DNA from: Sulfurovum sp.
GTDB taxonomy: Bacteria > Campylobacterota > Campylobacteria > Campylobacterales > Sulfurovaceae
Assembly: GCA_024763575.1 (NCBI GenBank)
Contig: JANTFF010000014.1
Coordinates: 1 to 9,409, forward strand
Reading direction: 5' to 3'
DNA: 9,409 bases
Below, in pieces: positions 1 to 8,226 of the stretch (the first letter of the stretch is position 1; the number at the start of each line of letters is the position of its first letter). Both the position numbers and the translations under genes were made by a program. The notes under the pieces were generated by a model. It made no database searches and was not told the DNA's origin. It saw only the letters and a program-made list of their open reading frames with translations.

Positions 1-2
1 AT

Positions 3-143
3 ATATTAATATCTAAAAAAGATGGGATAAGTCAAGCTATGGTTTTAGGTAAACAGGGTAGAGTTGATGAAATTTCTCGTATAATAGGTGGTGAAAAACC
101 TAATGCAGAGGCTATTAATTTTGCTATAAAACTGTTAAATTAA
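3..143 (+). CDS. recN: DNA repair protein RecN, C-terminal end (5' partial)
   Basis: Only the last 46 codons are in the window, read in the frame starting at base 3 and ending at TAA 141-143. The peptide contains QGRVDEISRIIGG followed by AEAINFAIKLLN. This fits the C-terminal end of RecN, where a hydrophobic strand is followed by R-V-x-E-I-x-R-[IM]-[IL]-G-G and a final alanine-rich helix. RecN is an SMC-like ATPase that acts on double-strand breaks in recombinational repair. The Walker A, coiled-coil and signature regions lie upstream of the window, so the intactness of the gene cannot be judged. The call rests on a short but characteristic tail. A different SMC/ABC-type ATPase is possible but less likely. 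Confidence 0.75.
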   Translation: MLISKKDGISQAMVLGKQGRVDEISRIIGGEKPNAEAINFAIKLLN

Positions 144-152
144 TGTTATAAT
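144..152 (+). promoter_or_regulatory. Candidate extended -10 promoter for the 122-aa ORF and folK
   Basis: TGTTATAAT lies directly after the recN stop codon. It is a perfect TATAAT (147-152) preceded by an extended -10 TG. No good -35 is seen, as is usual for vegetative promoters in Campylobacterota. Initiation about 7 bases downstream would leave a short leader before the ATG at 175. The same nine bases occur at the apt promoter on the other strand. This is inferred from sequence only; in such A+T-rich DNA chance matches are common, though the intergenic position supports it. Confidence 0.5.
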
Positions 153-174
153 ATCAATAAAAAAGGATACAAGT

Positions 175-543
175 ATGGATGCTCATATTATTATAAAAGT
201 GGTTTTTTCATTTATTATTATAGTTTTGCTTATAAATATATTGAAATTTATTTCAAACTTTTTCTCTAATAGAAAGAGATATACAGAGGTTTATGATGTA
301 CGAAATGAAGTTAATAAAGTAGTGCGACCAAGATTAAGTGCTTTGGAAAAAAAGTTTGAGAGTGAAAAAAAAGAGGGTGAAAAATTTGGTCATTTTGTAA
401 CAGAGACTTTCAGAGATAAATTTAAAAATAAAAATGAAAAATTGGTAGAAAAAGAGATTTGTAGATGTTGTAATGGTTATGAGACTGCTGATTGCAAAGA
501 GGATTATTGCCTAGCAGGTTCAGGAGCCTCTTGTAGTAAATAG
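175..543 (+). CDS. Hypothetical membrane-anchored protein with cysteine-rich C-terminus
   Basis: I do not recognise this 122-residue protein. Residues about 6-30 form one hydrophobic segment, followed by the basic stretch NRKRY (32-36), which by the positive-inside rule suggests a cytoplasmic C-terminal part. Residues 37-94 are highly charged and probably helical. The tail holds six cysteines (96, 98, 99, 107, 112, 120) in a C-x-C-C-x7-C-x4-C-x7-C arrangement, which could bind a metal or Fe-S cluster or form disulfides; nothing shows which. The start is supported by an AAAAGGA ribosome binding site at 161-167 and a candidate promoter at 144-152. The stop directly abuts the folK ATG, so the two are probably co-transcribed and translationally coupled. 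Codon use resembles that of its neighbours, giving no sign of recent transfer. Confidence 0.7.
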   Translation: MDAHIIIKVVFSFIIIVLLINILKFISNFFSNRKRYTEVYDVRNEVNKVVRPRLSALEKKFESEKKEGEKFGHFVTETFRDKFKNKNEKLVEKEICRCCNGYETADCKEDYCLAGSGASCSK

Positions 544-1095
544 ATGGTTAGAGTTTTAGATAAAAAAAATAGTTTATATATCCAAAATCTATACCCATAC
601 CAAAGGAAATCAACTGCAATAAATCATAAATATAATGCACTATTGGGTATAGGTGGAAATATAGGTGATGTAAGAAGAAGATTTAATCACCTATTTATAT
701 ATCTGAAAAAATCACCTTATGTTAGCATAATTGAGACAACCCCAATAATCAAAAATCCTCCATTTGGCTATCTCGAACAAGATTATTTCTATAACTCATT
801 AATTTATATAAAAACTTCTCTAAAACCTAAAGCACTTCTAAAATATATTTTGCACATAGAAAAAAAATTTAGTAGAAAGCGTTCTTTTCAAGATGCACCT
901 AGAACACTAGATATTGATATGATTTTTTATGAAGATTTATATATGCATAGCAAAGAGTTAACTCTACCTCATCCATCATGGCAAGAGAGAGATTCAGTAC
1001 TTATTCCTATGTCATATATAAAAAGTAACTGTTTTAAAACTCTAAAACACTATAAACAGGACTATCTATACTCTCTTTCCCATTTAAAAAGGTAA
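544..1095 (+). CDS. folK: 2-amino-4-hydroxy-6-hydroxymethyldihydropteridine diphosphokinase (HPPK)
   Basis: This 183-residue protein transfers pyrophosphate from ATP to 6-hydroxymethyl-7,8-dihydropterin in folate biosynthesis. The HPPK core runs from about residue 31. It has GIGGNIGD (35-42) in the first strand and loop, then FYNSL (82-86), a helix ending in [10 protein letters not shown] (104-113), and APRTLDIDM (118-126). The two aspartates of the last motif (123, 125) match the Mg-binding pair of the family, and LPHP...ER (141-149) follows. About 30 residues precede the core and about 20 follow it, so it is longer than the roughly 160-residue E. coli enzyme. From memory, Campylobacter FolK also carries an N-terminal extension. 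The ATG sits immediately after the preceding stop with no close ribosome binding site, which suggests translational coupling. The last 62 bp overlap the 3' end of apt on the other strand. Confidence 0.92.
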   Translation: MVRVLDKKNSLYIQNLYPYQRKSTAINHKYNALLGIGGNIGDVRRRFNHLFIYLKKSPYVSIIETTPIIKNPPFGYLEQDYFYNSLIYIKTSLKPKALLKYILHIEKKFSRKRSFQDAPRTLDIDMIFYEDLYMHSKELTLPHPSWQERDSVLIPMSYIKSNCFKTLKHYKQDYLYSLSHLKR

Positions 1096-1576
1096 GTTCA
1101 GCAATAAAACAGCACTCTACACAATTAGCTTCTACTTTGTTTATTAGATTAGAAGCAGCTTTGGCTGTTCCACCTGTTGCTATTAAATCATCTATTAGAA
1201 GTACTCTAGCTCCTTTTTTTCCTTCAAATGCATCTATATGTACCTCTACCTCATCAAAACCATACTCTAATGAGTATTTCTCAGCTACTGTTGTGTATGG
1301 TAGTTTTCCTTTTTTTCGTACTGGTACAAATCCTACTCCTAATCTATCTGCTAATATAGAACCAAATATAAATCCTCTAGCATCAATACCTGCTATATAG
1401 TCTAAATCATACTCTTTGTATCTCTCTTCTAAGTGGTTCATAAGAGTTTTTAGACCTTTGGGATTATTTAGTAGAGTTGTAATATCTTTAAATATTATTC
1501 CCTTTTTTGGGAAGTCTGGAATATCTCTAATTGTATCTAATATTATATGTTTATCTTCTGTTGAAAGTGTTGACAT
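1034..1576 (-). CDS. apt: Adenine phosphoribosyltransferase
   Basis: This 180-residue protein, a normal length for Apt, converts adenine and PRPP to AMP in purine salvage in the cytoplasm. Visible family features are [16 protein letters not shown] (18-33), the GIDARGF segment (63-69), the flexible loop with RKKGKLPY (87-94) and YSLEYG (101-106, with the expected glutamate at 104), and the PRPP-binding loop [14 protein letters not shown] (125-138). It ends in the family-like YSVLEF. The start is fixed by an AAAGGA ribosome binding site (complement of 1584-1589) 7 bases upstream. It is transcribed leftward, divergent from pyrH and convergent with folK. Its last 20 codons plus stop lie antisense to the folK 3' end, and no terminator was found beyond it. 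Confidence 0.95.
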   Translation of the reverse strand: MSTLSTEDKHIILDTIRDIPDFPKKGIIFKDITTLLNNPKGLKTLMNHLEERYKEYDLDYIAGIDARGFIFGSILADRLGVGFVPVRKKGKLPYTTVAEKYSLEYGFDEVEVHIDAFEGKKGARVLLIDDLIATGGTAKAASNLINKVEANCVECCFIAELTFLNGKESIDSPVYSVLEF

Positions 1577-1608
1577 CTGTTTTTCCTTTATGATTTTTAT
1601 ATTTTGTG

Positions 1609-1617
1609 ATTATAACA
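1609..1617 (-). promoter_or_regulatory. Candidate extended -10 promoter for apt
   Basis: On the minus strand this reads TGTTATAAT, a perfect extended -10 (hexamer at 1609-1614) about 32 bases before the apt ATG. A transcript starting near 1602 would carry a leader of about 25 bases including the AAAGGA ribosome binding site. A TTGACT hexamer lies only 5 bases upstream of the -10 box and is too close to be a -35. The element is identical to the one at 144-152. Confidence 0.5.
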
Positions 1618-1646
1618 GAAGTCAACCAAATTTAAGTACTTTAGGG

Positions 1647-2390
<744 letters not shown>

Positions 2391-2411
2391 AAGAAATAAA
2401 GGATAAAATGA

Positions 2412-2618
2412 ATGAAAATAGAAAAGTTAACAGCACAAGCACTAGAAAGACTCCATTTTGATAGATATTTACTAACAATTGCAGTAGGCAAAAGAGCAGA
2501 AGAGATTGCACAAGGAGCTACACCACTTGTTAATATGGATCCAAAAATAGAAAAATTTACCAATATTGCTCTAGTAGAGATTGCAGAAGGTAAAATCATA
2601 GTTTCAGACGAGGGCTAA
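2412..2618 (+). CDS. rpoZ: DNA-directed RNA polymerase subunit omega
   Basis: This 68-residue protein matches the small omega subunit, which helps fold and hold the beta' subunit in RNA polymerase. Visible features are a short N-terminal helix ending FDRYLLTIAVGKRAEEIAQGA (16-36), which contains the conserved KRA...G of omega, and IALVEIAEGKI (52-62), matching the IALREI-EG region of the family. The start at 2412 is chosen because AAAGGA (2398-2403) lies 8 bases upstream. An ATG at 2408 is in another frame and soon reaches a stop. The next start, of spoT, lies 5 bases after the rpoZ stop. The rpoZ-spoT pairing is also found in E. coli, and in Proteobacteria omega contributes to a ppGpp site on the polymerase; whether that holds here is not known. 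Confidence 0.93.
   Translation: MKIEKLTAQALERLHFDRYLLTIAVGKRAEEIAQGATPLVNMDPKIEKFTNIALVEIAEGKIIVSDEG
2610..2614 (+). promoter_or_regulatory. Ribosome binding site deciding the spoT TTG start
   Basis: GAGGG lies within the last rpoZ codons, 9 bases before the TTG at 2624. The geometry is the same as GAGGG (1666-1670) before the pyrH ATG. No ATG or GTG occurs in frame between the upstream stop (2591-2593) and codon 49, so this site supports TTG as the start codon. Confidence 0.6.
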
Positions 2619-2623
2619 CTACT

Positions 2624-4762
2624 TTGGAGGCTTTACTCAGCAAAGCAGATAATATTTCTACTATAGAGGAGGCTGAGAAACTTCTCTTCTCTTATACCGA
2701 CTCTAATTCAGAAATTATTAACAAAGCATTAACCTTAGCAAAAAAATCTCATTTTGGGCAGACTCGTATGAGTGGAGAGCCTTATATTATACATCCTCTT
2801 TTAGTAGGTGCATTTACAGCTATGATTTCAAATGATGAGATGATGGTAGTATCTGCACTTTTGCATGATGTAGTCGAAGATACAGACTACACTCTTGAAG
2901 AGTTAAATAATGAATTTGGTAAAGATATAGCACTATTAGTTGATGGACTCACTAAAATAGAGGTGATGCGTGATGAGGAGCTAATACCTTCAACTTCCAA
3001 TCAAAAACTTATATCTTCAGCACTTACCTTTAGAAATATGTTAATAACATCAATAAAAGATGTTAGGGTTCTTGTTGTAAAACTTTGTGATAGATTACAT
3101 AATATGATGACACTAGATGCCCTACCCAAACATAAACAGCTTAGAATTGCAGAAGAGACTATGGTTGTGTATGCACCAATTGCTCACCGTTTGGGGATTG
3201 GACAGATTAAAAACCGTTTAGAGGATTTAAGTTTTTATTATATATATCCTGATGCTTATAAGCAGATAGATGATTATATCAAAGGACATAGTCAAAATCT
3301 ACAACTAAAACTAAATACATTTATACAAAATATAAAAGAGCTAATAATCCTAAATGATTTCAAAGAGAAAGATTTTGAGATATTTGGAAGAGTTAAACAC
3401 TACTACTCTATGTATTTAAAAATGCAAAGAAAAGGTATAGGTATTGATGAGATACTTGATTTACTTGCTATTCGTATATTGGTTAAAGAAGATTTAGATT
3501 GTTATGATGTTTTAGGTATTTTACATTTAAATTTCAAACCCATTATATCAAGGTTCAAAGATTATATAACCTTGCCAAAAGAGAATGGATATAGTACAAT
3601 ACATACTACACTTTTTAATGATGATGGGATTGTAGAGGCTCAAATTAGAACTTATGAGATGCATAAAACTGCTGAATTTGGGATAGCTGCACATTGGCAT
3701 TATAAAGATGGTAGAGATGATACCAAAGAGGTTAACTTAGATTGGTTAAAAGGATTACAATATCAAGATGATTCAGTTGAAGAGTTCTACTCATTTGCAA
3801 AAGGTGAGCTATTTAGTGAAGATATTAGTGTTTATTCTCCTGTAGGAGACCAGATAACACTTCCTCGTGGTTCAGTTGCATTGGATTTTGGATATGCAAT
3901 TCACTCAGATATTGGTGATACTGCTATATCAGCATTGGTTAATAAACAAAAAGCACTACTATTAACTCCACTCAAAAATGGTGATGTGGTTCGCATTATT
4001 ACAGACAAAGATGCCTCTGTTCACTGCTCTTGGGCAGATACGGTTAGAACTAGTAGAGCAAAAGAAGGTATAAGAAATGCTTGTAAACAGAAAATTAAAG
4101 AGTGTAATAGATTAAGTGCTATTAATATCTTTGGTTTACTGTTTGATATGCCAGTAGATAAAATCAAATCACTATTTGATATGTGTGAATCAAAAGAGAG
4201 TGCATTTAAACTAACTAGCAACAAACAGATATATAGAGATGTATTAGGTAGATTTATAAGTAACTATACAGATATTAGTGATAACTTTATATATCCAAAA
4301 GAGTTTGTATTAGAGCATTTTACTTTTATTAGCAATAAACATATCGATAGTGTAGAGTTTGATTACTGTTGTCACCCCAAAATAGGTGATGATATAGTTG
4401 CATTTTATCAAAACAATAAGGTAATAATACATCATAAGCTATGTAAAGAGGCATTTAAAAAGATGCAAAATCATGAACCGATGGTATTTGTATCATGGAC
4501 AAATGAGAAGTCTTATAAATATAGATTAATTATTAGTCTGCAAAACAGAAAAGGTATTTTGGCTGAACTTTTACATAAATTAGCTATGTTGGATTTGAAT
4601 ATACTTAGTATTGACCTTGGGATTACAAGTAGTGAGACAGCAGAGTTTTGTAAAATAGAGGTTGAGACCAAAGAACAAAACAGTAAAAAATTAAAAGATA
4701 AATTGAGCAAAAAGTTTAAATTAGTTGATATGATTAGTCTAAATGATGCTTATAATAAATAG
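2624..4762 (+). CDS. spoT: Bifunctional (p)ppGpp synthetase/hydrolase (Rsh family, SpoT/RelA)
   Basis: This 712-residue long Rsh protein makes and degrades the stringent-response alarmone (p)ppGpp. An N-terminal HD hydrolase domain (about 35-190) carries H57, the H81-D82 pair in LLHDVVEDT, and D156 in CDRLHN. The synthetase domain (about 245-360) has FGRVKHYYSMYLKM, RFKD (310-313), NGYSTIHT (321-328) and EAQIRT. The RxKD form is typical of bifunctional rather than synthetase-only enzymes. A TGS domain (about 400-462) follows, then a helical region, a CC...H..C segment (582, 583, 604, 607) like the zinc-finger/RIS region, and a C-terminal ACT domain (about 631-700). Length is normal for the family. 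TTG is the only plausible start; the first internal ATG would remove part of the HD domain. Campylobacterota usually have this as their single long Rsh. Confidence 0.95.
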   Translation: MEALLSKADNISTIEEAEKLLFSYTDSNSEIINKALTLAKKSHFGQTRMSGEPYIIHPLLVGAFTAMISNDEMMVVSALLHDVVEDTDYTLEELNNEFGKDIALLVDGLTKIEVMRDEELIPSTSNQKLISSALTFRNMLITSIKDVRVLVVKLCDRLHNMMTLDALPKHKQLRIAEETMVVYAPIAHRLGIGQIKNRLEDLSFYYIYPDAYKQIDDYIKGHSQNLQLKLNTFIQNIKELIILNDFKEKDFEIFGRVKHYYSMYLKMQRKGIGIDEILDLLAIRILVKEDLDCYDVLGILHLNFKPIISRFKDYITLPKENGYSTIHTTLFNDDGIVEAQIRTYEMHKTAEFGIAAHWHYKDGRDDTKEVNLDWLKGLQYQDDSVEEFYSFAKGELFSEDISVYSPVGDQITLPRGSVALDFGYAIHSDIGDTAISALVNKQKALLLTPLKNGDVVRIITDKDASVHCSWADTVRTSRAKEGIRNACKQKIKECNRLSAINIFGLLFDMPVDKIKSLFDMCESKESAFKLTSNKQIYRDVLGRFISNYTDISDNFIYPKEFVLEHFTFISNKHIDSVEFDYCCHPKIGDDIVAFYQNNKVIIHHKLCKEAFKKMQNHEPMVFVSWTNEKSYKYRLIISLQNRKGILAELLHKLAMLDLNILSIDLGITSSETAEFCKIEVETKEQNSKKLKDKLSKKFKLVDMISLNDAYNK

Positions 4763-4774
4763 ATAGAGGAAAAT

Positions 4775-5989
4775 ATGTCAAAAAAAGAACAGATAGAGAT
4801 AGCACTAAGTGAGATTAATAGAGGTACTGCTGAAATTATAGATATAGAAAATATAGAGAAACTTATAACAGAGTTTTATGAAAACGGTACAACTTATAGT
4901 GTCAAAGCAGGATTTGACCCAACTGGGGCTGATTTGCATTTAGGTCATACTGTTTTACTTCAAAAGCTCAAAGTGTTTCAAAAACATGGTGGAGTAGTTC
5001 AGTTGCTTATTGGTGATTTCACAGCAACTATTGGTGATCCAACAGGCAAAAGTGAGACTAGAAAAGTACTTGATAGAGCTACAATTATGGCAAATGCCAA
5101 AACTTATCAAGACCAAGTATTTAATGTAATAGATGAGTCTAAAACAGAGGTGGTTTTTAACTCTAAATGGCTAAACTCTTTGGGTGCTAATGGATTAGTA
5201 TCTCTAACTACACTATTTAATGTAGCTAGGATGTTAGAGCGAGATGATTTTGAGAAACGATACAAAAGTGGTCAAAGTATCTCTATCTCTGAATTTTTAT
5301 ATCCACTGCTCCAAGGATATGATAGTGTAGAGCTAAAATCTGATATTGAAATAGGTGGAACTGACCAAAAGTTTAATCTACTTATGGGACGACATTTACA
5401 GAGAGCTTATGGTATAGGTAAAGAACAGGCTGTATTGATGATGCCTATTTTAGAGGGACTTGATGGTGTACAAAAGATGAGTAAATCTTTGGGTAATTAT
5501 ATAGGTATAACCGAAGAGCCAAAAGATATTTATGCCAAAATACTATCTATCTCAGATGAATTAATGTGGAGATATTATGAGATATTGAGTGATAAATCGC
5601 TCGAAGATATAACACAAATGAGAGAAGATGTAGCAAATGGATTACTACACCCAAAAATAGTCAAAGAAAATTTGGCTTTGGAGATAACTACTAGATTTTA
5701 TAATGAAGAGTCTGCTACTATGGCAAAGAGTGAGTTTGATAATGTATTTAAATCAAACAGGCTACCTACAGATATAGCTGAATTTGAAGTAGAAGAAAGT
5801 ATTTGGATATGTAAAGCATTGGTTGATGCTGGAATTGAGCCATCTACTTCACAAGCTAGAAGAGATATAAAACAAGGAGCTGTACGAATTGACCAAGAGA
5901 AAATATCGGATGAGAAAATAAACTTGGAAATTGGTGAGTATATCTTGCAAGTAGGAAAAAGAAAATTTGCAAAAGTAAAGGTAAAGTAG
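4775..5989 (+). CDS. tyrS: Tyrosyl-tRNA synthetase
   Basis: This 404-residue class I synthetase charges tRNA-Tyr in the cytoplasm. It has GFDPTGADLHLGHT (46-59) with the HIGH-type motif as HLGH. Next come LIGDFTATIGDPTGKSE (78-94), the tyrosine-pocket segment FLYPLLQGYDS (174-184), GGTDQKFNL (194-202), and the KMSKS loop (234-238). A C-terminal S4 RNA-binding domain occupies about 345-403. The canonical KMSKS places it with the TyrZ-like group rather than the E. coli TyrS type, which has KFGKT. The start is supported by AGAGGA (4765-4770) just before the ATG. It follows spoT by 12 bases, and its TAG shares one base with the next GTG, so translation of the two is probably coupled. Confidence 0.96.
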   Translation: MSKKEQIEIALSEINRGTAEIIDIENIEKLITEFYENGTTYSVKAGFDPTGADLHLGHTVLLQKLKVFQKHGGVVQLLIGDFTATIGDPTGKSETRKVLDRATIMANAKTYQDQVFNVIDESKTEVVFNSKWLNSLGANGLVSLTTLFNVARMLERDDFEKRYKSGQSISISEFLYPLLQGYDSVELKSDIEIGGTDQKFNLLMGRHLQRAYGIGKEQAVLMMPILEGLDGVQKMSKSLGNYIGITEEPKDIYAKILSISDELMWRYYEILSDKSLEDITQMREDVANGLLHPKIVKENLALEITTRFYNEESATMAKSEFDNVFKSNRLPTDIAEFEVEESIWICKALVDAGIEPSTSQARRDIKQGAVRIDQEKISDEKINLEIGEYILQVGKRKFAKVKVK

Positions 5990-7098
5990 TGTCATTTAAA
6001 TCTTTAAAAATCGGAAAGTATATAATAGAAAAACCTATTATTCAAGGTGGTATGGGAGTTGGTATATCATGGGATAGATTAGCAGGAACAGTAAGTGCAG
6101 AGGGTGGTTTAGGTGTAATATCATCTGTTGGTACAGGTATTTATAAAGAGAGAAAATATTCAGATAAAGTTATAGGAAAAGAGCATAGACCATTAGATGC
6201 AATTAATTTTTATTCGTATAAAGCTTTGAAAAAGATTTTTGAAAATGCTAGAAAAATTTGTGGAGATAAACCATTAGCTTGTAATGTACTATATGCACAA
6301 ACTGATTATAATCGTGTAGTAGAAGATGCATGTATGGCTGGTGCTAATATGATTATTACAGGGGCTGGTCTGCCTCTAAGTATGCCTGAAGCTACCAAAA
6401 ACTATCCTGATGTGGCTTTAATACCTATTGTATCAACAGCAAAAGCATTAAGAATTTTATGTAGAAGATGGAAAAAAACACATAATAGATTACCAGATGC
6501 CGTAGTAGTTGAAGGACCTCTAAGTGGTGGACATCAAGGTTTTAAATATGATGAGTGTTTCAAAGAAGAGAACCAACTAGAGAATATTTTACCCCCTGTA
6601 GTAGAAGAGGCAAAAAATTGGGGAGATATTCCAGTTATTGCAGCAGGTGGTGTTTGGGATCATGATGATATTGTCAAAATGATGGAACTAGGAGCTAGTG
6701 GCGTACAAATGGGTACACGATTTATTGGTACAATAGAGTGTGATACAAGTGATATGATGAAAAATATCATAATTGATGCCAAAGAAGAAGATATACAACT
6801 ATTTAAATCTCCTGTTGGGTATCCTGCAAGAGGGGTAAAGACTCAGCTTCATAGAGATATAGAGGCTAAAACTGCTCCTAAAATTGCTTGTATATCAAAC
6901 TGTGTTGCACCGTGTCATCGTGGAGTTGAAGCTAAGATTGTGGGGTATTGTATTGCTGATAGATTAAGTGATGCATATGATGGGATTAAAGAGAGTGGAC
7001 TTTTCTTCACAGGTGCTAATGGTTATAAACTAAATGAAATTATAACTGTCAAAGAACTTATGGAGAAATTAATGAATGGAGAAGACTATTCTAAATAA
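5989..7098 (+). CDS. Nitronate monooxygenase / FabK-like FMN-dependent TIM-barrel protein
   Basis: This 369-residue protein belongs to the 2-nitropropane dioxygenase (nitronate monooxygenase) family, which also includes enoyl-ACP reductase FabK. The evidence is PIIQGGMGVGIS (16-27), GLGVISSVG (40-48), ITGAGLPLSMP (123-133), VVEGPLSGGHQG (173-184, with the family histidine at 182), VIAAGGVWD (216-224) and GASGVQMGTRF (235-245), which together form the FMN-binding barrel. Four cysteines near the C-terminus (301, 305, 309, 321) make C-x3-C-x3-C-x11-C. The true substrate is unknown: annotation as a nitronate oxidase is by family only, and a role in lipid or quinone reduction cannot be excluded. 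GTG is the start, with AAAGG (5977-5981) 7 bases upstream and a 1-base overlap with the tyrS stop. The 3' end overlaps the amidase by 23 bases. Confidence 0.88.
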   Translation: MSFKSLKIGKYIIEKPIIQGGMGVGISWDRLAGTVSAEGGLGVISSVGTGIYKERKYSDKVIGKEHRPLDAINFYSYKALKKIFENARKICGDKPLACNVLYAQTDYNRVVEDACMAGANMIITGAGLPLSMPEATKNYPDVALIPIVSTAKALRILCRRWKKTHNRLPDAVVVEGPLSGGHQGFKYDECFKEENQLENILPPVVEEAKNWGDIPVIAAGGVWDHDDIVKMMELGASGVQMGTRFIGTIECDTSDMMKNIIIDAKEEDIQLFKSPVGYPARGVKTQLHRDIEAKTAPKIACISNCVAPCHRGVEAKIVGYCIADRLSDAYDGIKESGLFFTGANGYKLNEIITVKELMEKLMNGEDYSK

Positions 7099-8215
7099 AA
7101 AGATAATATTAATATTTTTTATACTATTTTATACAAATGAACTATTTGCTGGAAATAATTTTATAAAAAGTGAAATAAGACAAGGTGAATTGAGACTATA
7201 TTTCTCTTCTGATATAGAAGGAGTAAAATATTTTTCTTTACCATCAAAAGATGGTAGTACAAAATATGTTTATGATATAGAGGGTGCTACCCTCCCTAGT
7301 GGCAAAGGTATATCCCAGCATAGTTATAAAAATATAGACTCTTTTAGAATTGCACAAAATAGTGCTAATAAATTGCGTATAGTTATAAAAAGTCCTCAAA
7401 AAGCTTTAGATAAACACGCTTATAAAAACAATATGCTATTTATTCCTCTAAAATATGGTAAAAAAGCCTCAATTGATGGTATCACCATAGAAAATATATC
7501 TTATAAAAAACCTTATATATCTACAACTAATAGAAAAAAGTATATAGTAGTAATTGATGCAGGACATGGTGGTAAAGATAATGGTGCGAGTTACAAAAAT
7601 AGAACAGAGAAAAAAATTGTCTTATCTATAGCCAAAAAAGTTAAACGAATACTACAAAAAGATGGTCTAAAAGTTTATATGACAAGAGATAGTGATAGAT
7701 TTGTCAAATTACCTAAAAGGACAGAGTTTGCAAATAAAAAAATGGCTAATATATTTGTCTCTATTCATGCAAATGCAGCTCCTACTAAAAAAACAGCCAA
7801 AATATTTAATGGTATAGAGATTTATTATCTATCCAAAGCACATAGCAAAAGGGCAAAAGAGGCTGCCGAAAAAGAGAATAGTGTAATGTTTGAAAATAAA
7901 GATTTATATACCAAAAATGATTATTTATCTCTACTCAATAGAGAAAAGATTATAGAGTCCCATAAATTGGGTTTAGATATAGATAATAAAATTTTATCAA
8001 ATATACGAAAAAAATATAAAGTATCAAATGGTGGAGTCAAATCAGCCAACTTTTGGGTATTAGTTGGAGCTCAAATGCCTGCTATATTGGTAGAGACTGG
8101 ATATATATCTCACCCTAGAGAGGGGAAAAATCTATTAAGTAGTACATACCAATCACTTTTAGCAAAAGGTATTGCAGAGGGAATAGAGAGATATTTGAAA
8201 AACACAAGGAGATAG
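7076..8215 (+). CDS. N-acetylmuramoyl-L-alanine amidase (Amidase_3), exported
   Basis: This 379-residue protein is a zinc amidase that cleaves the bond between N-acetylmuramic acid and L-alanine in peptidoglycan. Such enzymes act in the periplasm in daughter-cell separation and wall remodelling. A signal peptide is visible: basic NKK (7-9), a hydrophobic core at 10-19, and a likely cleavage after ELFA (22-25). Residues about 30-125 form a beta-rich AMIN-like region that may target the wall. The catalytic domain (155-375) has DAGHGGKDNGA (161-171), E178, SIHANA (229-234) and LVETGYIS (338-345), so the zinc ligands H164, E178 and H231 and the catalytic E340 are all present. An inserted helical segment at about 250-320 may gate the active site, as in AmiA/B/C enzymes. 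The start overlaps the upstream gene; GGAGAAA (7062-7068) precedes it. It corresponds to amiA in the Campylobacter gene order. Confidence 0.93.
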   Translation: MEKTILNKKIILIFFILFYTNELFAGNNFIKSEIRQGELRLYFSSDIEGVKYFSLPSKDGSTKYVYDIEGATLPSGKGISQHSYKNIDSFRIAQNSANKLRIVIKSPQKALDKHAYKNNMLFIPLKYGKKASIDGITIENISYKKPYISTTNRKKYIVVIDAGHGGKDNGASYKNRTEKKIVLSIAKKVKRILQKDGLKVYMTRDSDRFVKLPKRTEFANKKMANIFVSIHANAAPTKKTAKIFNGIEIYYLSKAHSKRAKEAAEKENSVMFENKDLYTKNDYLSLLNREKIIESHKLGLDIDNKILSNIRKKYKVSNGGVKSANFWVLVGAQMPAILVETGYISHPREGKNLLSSTYQSLLAKGIAEGIERYLKNTRR

Positions 8216-8226
8216 TTACTTAGGTC

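Noticed and set aside
1031..1040. GTTTTAAAAC palindrome at the folK/apt junction as a terminator
   Set aside because: It is a short A+T palindrome with no loop, no G+C-rich stem and no T-tract, so it is not a convincing terminator.
1620..1625. TTGACT on the minus strand as a -35 for apt
   Set aside because: It is only 5 bases from the -10 box instead of about 17.
2408..2410. ATG at 2408 as the rpoZ start
   Set aside because: It is out of frame with omega and its frame meets a stop after about 17 codons.
2626..2630. GGAGG just after the spoT TTG as a ribosome site for a later start
   Set aside because: No ATG, GTG or TTG lies at a suitable distance in the spoT frame; it is simply part of the first codons.
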